This document shows positions 60,092 through 64,000 of a stretch of DNA of 64,000 bases, piece by piece. Position numbers and translations under genes: made by a program. The notes beneath the pieces are model-generated. The model saw nothing but the letters and a program-made list of their open reading frames with translations, was not told the DNA's origin and made no database searches. Position 1 is the stretch's first letter; every line of letters begins with the position of its first letter. Source of the stretch: Pseudomonadota bacterium (GTDB lineage Bacteria > Pseudomonadota > Gammaproteobacteria > Steroidobacterales > Steroidobacteraceae); assembly GCA_023433705.1 (NCBI GenBank), contig JAEYUC010000102.1, positions 62,001 through 126,000 on the forward strand. The letters are read 5' to 3'.

Positions 60092-60559
60092 ATGCGCACG
60101 TTTACTCGAGTCGCATTGATTACTGCTGTCCTGATGTTCTCGGCCTGCGCCTCGGCGCCGCAGGCGGTGAATGATCCCGCGGCCGAGAGAGAAATCACCG
60201 AGCGAGTCCGGTTGCTGCTGGACCGCTACGCGCGCAACGACCAGATTGGCGTCGTCGCGATGCTCGATCCGGAGCGTTTCGTGCTGCTCGGTACGAACTT
60301 CAACGAAAAGATCACCAGCTCCACGGAGCTGCGTGCGTTCATGGATCGGGATTTCGACCAATGGAAGACCGCGAGCTTCAAGGATGTCCGCGATTTCGAC
60401 GTGCGCACGAACGGCACTCTGGCCACCGCGAATTTCGTTTTCACGTTCGAGGCTGCCGCGGGGCCCTCGCTACCGATCCGCGGCACGACGACCTGGCGGA
60501 AGGTGAACGGCGAGTGGCTGCTCACGCAGAGCACGAGCGCGCTGCCACCGCAGTATTGA
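60092..60559 (+). CDS. Exported NTF2-like/SnoaL-fold protein
   Basis: A 155-aa protein with a lipoprotein-type signal (LITAVLMFSAC) and one NTF2-like domain: LDRYARNDQIGVVAMLD, SSTELRAFMDRDFDQWK and TWRKVNGEWLLTQ. Such proteins have a cone-shaped cavity and may bind small ligands. The start is the ATG at 60092; an upstream ATG in frame lacks a ribosome site. The stop overlaps a putative MerR-type promoter. Confidence 0.82.
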   Translation: MRTFTRVALITAVLMFSACASAPQAVNDPAAEREITERVRLLLDRYARNDQIGVVAMLDPERFVLLGTNFNEKITSSTELRAFMDRDFDQWKTASFKDVRDFDVRTNGTLATANFVFTFEAAAGPSLPIRGTTTWRKVNGEWLLTQSTSALPPQY

Positions 60560-60585
60560 CCTGGAGCTGACTCGAAGTCGGACCA
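60556..60585 (+). promoter_or_regulatory. MerR-type promoter/operator before the MerT-like gene
   Basis: TTGACC (60556-60561) is followed by a dyad, TGGAGCTGACT-CGA-AGTCGGACCA, whose inner arms GACT/AGTC and outer arms TGG/CCA match. MerR-family regulators act on dyads placed between widely spaced -35 and -10 elements, and a MerR-type gene follows. The -10 match is weak, so this is a tentative assignment. Confidence 0.4.
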
Positions 60586-60586
60586 T

Positions 60587-60607
60587 GTGCTCCTCGCAAA
60601 GGAGCAC
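60587..60607 (+). promoter_or_regulatory. Hairpin holding the ribosome site of the MerT-like gene
   Basis: GTGCTCCT pairs perfectly with AGGAGCAC around a CGCAA loop. The right arm contains the AGGAG ribosome site, 5 bases before the ATG at 60610. In this folded form the site is hidden, so translation could depend on stem opening. Confidence 0.55.
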
Positions 60608-60609
60608 CG

Positions 60610-60849
60610 ATGAAAGGGTCGAATTCGAGTTCGAGGAAATCACGTTCGCTGTTCGCTGCGGCCGCGATCCTGCTGGGATGCGCGGCCTGCTGCGCATTGC
60701 CCTTCCTGGCAGCGCTCGGGTTCACCGGGGCGGCCGCCGGCGCGATCGCGTGGATGCGCAGTCACGAGCTGTGGCTGGGAATCGCGATCACCGTCGGCGT
60801 CCTCGCCGTCGGGCTCGGCTGGAAACTATCGAAGCTCCGCAAGAGTTAG
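60610..60849 (+). CDS. Small MerT/MerF-like membrane protein
   Basis: A 79-aa protein with two membrane helices. The first carries the cysteines C24, C27 and C28 (LLGCAACCALPFLAAL), as in the mercury transport proteins MerT and MerF, and the second is LWLGIAITVGVLAVGLGW. It should carry Hg(II) or another soft metal ion across the inner membrane. The MerR-family regulator lies 35 bases downstream. No merA or merP is present. Confidence 0.72.
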   Translation: MKGSNSSSRKSRSLFAAAAILLGCAACCALPFLAALGFTGAAAGAIAWMRSHELWLGIAITVGVLAVGLGWKLSKLRKS

Positions 60850-60884
60850 TTGCGGCTGCCCGATGATCCGGCCATATTCGGTCG

Positions 60885-61298
60885 ATGCGAACGATGTCGA
60901 TCGGAGAAATGGCCCGCCGCACGGGAGTGCCGGCGACGGCGCTGCGTTATTACGAGAAGGCGGGTGTGTTGCCAGCACCCCTGCGAGTGAGCGGCCGGCG
61001 GGCATATGCCGCGAATGCGCTGCAACGCGTGCAGATGCTGCGCTTCGCGCAGCAAGCGGGCTTCTCGCTCGAGGAGATCAAGGCGCTGCTCGGTGGCGCA
61101 TCGCCGCTGAGCGCGCGCTGGCAGTCGCTCGCGAAGTCGAAGCTCTCGGAGCTCGATCGACTCGCCGCGAAGATCGACGAGATGAAACGCGCGTTGTCGA
61201 TCGCGCTCGATTGCGGCTGTGTGAAGGTGGAAGACTGCACGTTGTCGCCGGAGCATCTCGCGGCCGCGAAGCCCGCGTCCGGGTCATGCTGTCGCTGA
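60885..61298 (+). CDS. MerR-family metal-responsive regulator
   Basis: A 137-aa protein with an N-terminal winged helix (SIGEMARRTGVPATALRYYEK, then GVLPAP and RAYAANALQRVQMLRF), a coiled-coil dimer helix, and a C-terminal metal loop with C110-x7-C118 (CGCVKVEDC) plus C135-C136 at the end. The loop spacing is that of CueR/ZntR-type regulators. The usual Cys near residue 79-82 is absent. It probably activates the MerT-like gene. The metal is not settled. Confidence 0.85.
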   Translation: MRTMSIGEMARRTGVPATALRYYEKAGVLPAPLRVSGRRAYAANALQRVQMLRFAQQAGFSLEEIKALLGGASPLSARWQSLAKSKLSELDRLAAKIDEMKRALSIALDCGCVKVEDCTLSPEHLAAAKPASGSCCR

Positions 61299-61627
61299 GC
61301 GCGTTCGCCAAGACGTTCGGGCTGTTCGTCATCACCGCGATCGCGGAGATCGTCGGCTGTTACCTGCCGTACCTGTGGCTCAAGAAAAACGGCTCGGCCT
61401 GGCTGCTGGTGCCGGCCGCCGCGAGCCTCGTCGCCTTCGTGTGGCTGTTGTCGCTGCATCCGACCTCTGCCGGGCGCGTGTATGCGGCGTACGGGGGCGT
61501 GTATGTCGCCGTCGCGATCCTCTGGTTGTGGTGGGTCGATGGAGATCGGCCGACGTCGTGGGACCTGGTCGGCGCGGGCGTCGCCGTGGCCGGCATGGCC
61601 ATCATCATGCTTGCGCCGCGCAGCTGA
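61286..61627 (+). CDS. YnfA/UPF0060 family membrane protein
   Basis: A 113-aa protein with four helices, the first with FGLFVITAIAEIVGCYLPYLWLKK including the conserved Ala-Glu-Ile-Xaa-Gly-Cys-Tyr, and the loop HPTSAGRVYAAYGGVYV. The family resembles small drug/metal exporters of the SMR type. Its start overlaps the MerR gene by 13 bases, so the two are expressed together. A contribution to metal or drug tolerance is plausible. Confidence 0.9.
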   Translation: MLSLSAFAKTFGLFVITAIAEIVGCYLPYLWLKKNGSAWLLVPAAASLVAFVWLLSLHPTSAGRVYAAYGGVYVAVAILWLWWVDGDRPTSWDLVGAGVAVAGMAIIMLAPRS

Positions 61628-62944
61628 TTAGCCGAGCGAGCGGCGCGCGCCGCGGATGCCGGTCAGGACCCGATCGAGCAGGGTCTGCGGAAATCCGCGC
61701 GGCAGGCCGCGTTGGGCGGCCTCGATGACTGAGTCAGTCCGCGCGAGGGTGTCTTCGATCAGGGCTTCACCCGTCCCGAGACCGAGCTTTTTCGCAAGCG
61801 TCTCGAAATGCCGTCGCTGGATGCTCTTGATGAGATATCGCGGGCGCTCGCCCGGCACCGCCATCGCGAGCTTCACCTTCTCCGGCGGAATCTCGTTCGC
61901 GCGCTTGCCGATCACGGGCCAGGCGGACAAGACGTCATACAACGGCGTGAGTTGGAAGCGCCCGGCCGGCAGGATGCGGATGCTGAAGTTCTTCGCGTGT
62001 CCGTCGGTGGCCGCCAGTAGATAGAACACGAGCTGGGCGCGGAACAGGGTCTCGAGATCGCGCTGCGCCTCGACGGAGCCGCGCAGGATGCGGGCGAGAT
62101 CGAGCACGCCGGGGCCGCCGTCGGACTGGTACTTGCGGTGCCACGGCGTGCCGGTGGCCTGCGCGAAGTCCTCCTGCATGAGCCGCAGCCAGTAGCGTCC
62201 GGAGGAATGGAGCTGCCGGTCGAAGCGTTCGACGACGAGCACCTTGTGCGAGCCGAACTCCTCGATGTCGCAGTCCGCGACGGGCAATCCGAACTCGCGA
62301 ACGATGCGCGCGCACAGCCACTCGTTCTCGACCGACGTGCGCATGTCGGCCTGGCGGTTGCCCACGAGGCCGAGCGGCAGCTTGAAGATGTGCGTCGTCG
62401 GCGTGGAGCCCACGGGACGGCACCAGCGGTTGCCATGCCGCAGGAACGCGGTCTTCTCCTGCGCGCCGGCGATGGAGATGCGGAATTCGTGGTCATCGGC
62501 AACGGGCGCCGCGGGGGAGGTGACGCCGGCGAGCTCGCGTGCGATGGAGGTCTCGCTGAGTGGCTGGGCCTCGATGCGGCGGATGTCGGAGGGTAGTTCG
62601 TCGGTGGGCAACATCTGCACCGCGCCCACGCAATCACGCCCGATGGCCGCGAGCAGATCGAATGCGCCGCGGGTGTCCGTGTGGAACCGATCCTGGATGC
62701 GCCGGCGGATCGGGTCGCTGTCCGGCAGCAGATTGTCGAAATAGGCCTCGACCGCCGCGCCGCGATGCGGCCGCGCTTCGAAAGTCAGCGGCAGGGACAG
62801 TGACAGCGGGCGGGCCTCCTCGGCGCCGAGCCAGGCTTCGTCATAGACGAACTCCATGGCGCCGCGCGCGGGCAACCGCCAGGTGCCGACGCGCAGGCCA
62901 TTGGCCCACACGGCCAGCTCACGGGCGCGGGAAGGGCGCCCCAT
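61628..62944 (-). CDS. hipA: HipA-family serine/threonine kinase toxin
   Basis: A 438-aa kinase with the HipA features: an N-terminal subdomain (VYDEAWLGAEEARPLSLSLP), nucleotide loop SIAGAQEKT at 157-165, and ATDGHAKNFSI (catalytic Asp314 with Asn319). The DFD-like metal Asp337 lies in LTPLYDVLS. E. coli HipA phosphorylates glutamyl-tRNA synthetase and halts growth. The gene starts at the base after the hipB stop, the antitoxin-first order of a type II system. Confidence 0.93.
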   Translation of the reverse strand: MGRPSRARELAVWANGLRVGTWRLPARGAMEFVYDEAWLGAEEARPLSLSLPLTFEARPHRGAAVEAYFDNLLPDSDPIRRRIQDRFHTDTRGAFDLLAAIGRDCVGAVQMLPTDELPSDIRRIEAQPLSETSIARELAGVTSPAAPVADDHEFRISIAGAQEKTAFLRHGNRWCRPVGSTPTTHIFKLPLGLVGNRQADMRTSVENEWLCARIVREFGLPVADCDIEEFGSHKVLVVERFDRQLHSSGRYWLRLMQEDFAQATGTPWHRKYQSDGGPGVLDLARILRGSVEAQRDLETLFRAQLVFYLLAATDGHAKNFSIRILPAGRFQLTPLYDVLSAWPVIGKRANEIPPEKVKLAMAVPGERPRYLIKSIQRRHFETLAKKLGLGTGEALIEDTLARTDSVIEAAQRGLPRGFPQTLLDRVLTGIRGARRSLG

Positions 62945-63184
62945 TTACCACTCGACCTTGCTTTTCCCCGCTGCGCGCTCGTTCAGCGACATCTCGAGGC
63001 CGAGCACGTTCAGCAACGCGAGCAGTTGTTTGACCGTCAACGTCGCGGGGTTCGATTCGAGCACCGAAAGGCGGTTCTGGCTCAAGCCGACGCGCTCGGC
63101 CACTTTGGCCTGGGACATGCCCAGGTGTTTGCGGCGGCTCGAAAGGATTGCGCCGACCTGTTCGGAGGTGGAGATGGGTCGCAT
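62945..63184 (-). CDS. hipB: HipB-family antitoxin/repressor
   Basis: A 79-aa protein with a Cro/CI-type helix-turn-helix: LSSRRKHLGMSQAKVAERVGL, then SQNRLSVLES and TLTVKQLLALLNVLGLEM. It should bind HipA and repress the operon through the palindromes directly upstream of its start. It has the short charged C-terminal tail (AAGKSKVEW) expected of HipB. Confidence 0.92.
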   Translation of the reverse strand: MRPISTSEQVGAILSSRRKHLGMSQAKVAERVGLSQNRLSVLESNPATLTVKQLLALLNVLGLEMSLNERAAGKSKVEW

Positions 63185-63190
63185 GCGGGC

Positions 63191-63262
63191 TATCCGTTAT
63201 GAGGATAACCTCATGTTATCTGCTTGACAGATAAATGCAAGATATTCGTTATACAGATATCT
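63191..63262 (-). promoter_or_regulatory. Array of three hipB operator-like palindromes
   Basis: TATCCGTTATGAGGATA (63191-63207) nearly repeats the E. coli HipB operator TATCC-N8-GGATA with a spacer of 7. TTATCTGCTTGACAGATAA (63216-63234) is a perfect 7-5-7 palindrome, and AGATAT-N11-ATATCT spans 63240-63262. All three have TATC half sites. The set lies between the hipB start and the next gene upstream. Confidence 0.65.
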
Positions 63263-63270
63263 CTGGAACG

Positions 63271-64000
63271 CTATTGCGCACGGGCCAGCAGACTTGCACC
63301 GGTCTCTTGCAGCGTGAGCACGTTCTGGTCTTCCGGCAGCGCCTTCTGAACCTTTCGCAGGTGCGTGAGGCCGCGCTCGATACTTGCGCGCGCCGGATCG
63401 CGCTGCGATCTTTCCAGGAGCATCTCGCCGCGGTGGATGTTGAGGTCGGCGAGCGAGAATTCGATCTGCACGTCTTCGCCCAGCGCGGCCACCTCGCGCA
63501 GCGACTTCTCGGCGGCGGCGAATAACGTCAAGGCTTCCTCGTAGGAGGCGGTCCTGGCCAGGGTTTTCGCCAGGCCAACGTCTCCCATGGCGCTGATCAA
63601 CTGCGCCCGCGCGTCGCGCGGATCCCGGTTCACGAACGCTGCCGCGGCCTTGCGTTGCAGATCGAGTGCGCGCGCATATTCGCCATTGCCGTAGTAAAGA
63701 TCCGCCAGGTTCAATTGGGTTTCCGCCAGGCTCCACCGATAGGCCTCATCATCGGGCTTGAGCGCGAGCAACGCCTCGTCCGCGGCCATGCCTTTTTCCA
63801 GCAGGTCCGCGGCGTAGGCATAGCCGTCGGCCCGCGAGAGTCCCGCGCGGCCGATGATGGCGGCATTGTTGTAAGCGCCCGAGAGCGAGCTCAGGCCGCG
63901 CGGATCCGTGGGATGTTTTTGCGCGTATTTCTCCACGGCCGCGATCATCTTGCCAAGCGACGCCCTCACTTCGGGCATTCGTCCGAGCGCGGCGAGAACC
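63271..64000 (-). CDS. TPR-repeat protein, N terminus outside window
   Basis: The reading frame is open to the right edge of the window, so at least the first part is missing. The visible 243 residues form helical repeats of TPR type: NLADLYYGNGEYARALDLQRKA, GDVGLAKTLARTASYEEALTLF and LNIHRGEMLLERSQRDPARA. Such tails follow serine/threonine kinase or sensor domains in many proteobacteria, so this may be the end of a kinase with TPR repeats. The stop is 87 bases from the hipB start. Confidence 0.7.
   Translation of the reverse strand, partial: VLAALGRMPEVRASLGKMIAAVEKYAQKHPTDPRGLSSLSGAYNNAAIIGRAGLSRADGYAYAADLLEKGMAADEALLALKPDDEAYRWSLAETQLNLADLYYGNGEYARALDLQRKAAAAFVNRDPRDARAQLISAMGDVGLAKTLARTASYEEALTLFAAAEKSLREVAALGEDVQIEFSLADLNIHRGEMLLERSQRDPARASIERGLTHLRKVQKALPEDQNVLTLQETGASLLARAQ

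Overview
The window is GC-rich proteobacterial chromosome of ordinary gene density. Several traits point to a gammaproteobacterium of the Steroidobacter/Nevskiales/Xanthomonadales type: an EPS locus with an EpsL-like barrel and a PEP-CTERM protein, a histidine pathway that uses HutF and HutG, a REP/RAYT pair, RND efflux with a NarL-type two-component system, and a DUF1552/DUF1592 pair. This placement is an inference from gene content. No rRNA or marker gene is present to fix it. The only RNA gene seen is tRNA-Asn(GUU). No CRISPR array, phage or conjugative element was seen.

Layout. 1-4.9 kb: the end of an exopolysaccharide operon (GT4 glycosyltransferase, pyruvyl transferase family, Wzx-type flippase, EpsL-like barrel), each gene overlapping the next by 4 bases. 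4.9-7.4 kb: a sugar isomerase-like TIM barrel, DUF2200 and a glutathione S-transferase. 7.6-15.8 kb, minus strand: a five-gene unit of adaptor, RND pump, outer-membrane factor, GAF histidine kinase and LuxR-type regulator. 16-18.2 kb: an arginase-like protein with an altered metal site and a vanadium haloperoxidase-like protein. 18.3-20.2 kb: a 61-aa protein, a DUF692/MNIO enzyme and its translationally coupled partner, a RiPP-like module. 20.2-25.3 kb: a tandem DUF1428 protein, then an apparently exported L-asparaginase/aspartase cassette with a porin. 26-31.2 kb: histidine utilisation (hutU, hutG, hutI divergent from hutF) without hutH. 31.2-34.8 kb: lipoprotein, HPt protein, folE, a PEP-CTERM protein with a sigma-54-like promoter, and a RAYT transposase bracketed by inverted REP copies. 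34.8-39.9 kb: DUF1552 and DUF1592 proteins, then cytochrome c' and cytochrome b561. 40-45.5 kb: LRAT-like, META, esterase, GH5-like, GNAT and SRAP proteins. 45.6-50 kb: a MacB-like adaptor/ATPase/permease exporter. 50-52.2 kb: ECF sigma, membrane protein and DUF4097. 52.2-60 kb: amidohydrolases, GH105, and two YCII/DGPF paralogues that share an ECF-type promoter. 60-64 kb: an NTF2-like protein, a MerT-like/MerR/YnfA metal cluster, hipBA with an operator array, and the end of a TPR protein.

The most distinctive signals are the REP family, the MNIO module and the paired ECF-type promoters. Four REP copies were found: two flank their transposase, one lies inside the outer-membrane efflux gene, and two begin inside stop codons. 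The MNIO module has no obvious Cys-rich precursor. All motif counts were made by eye.
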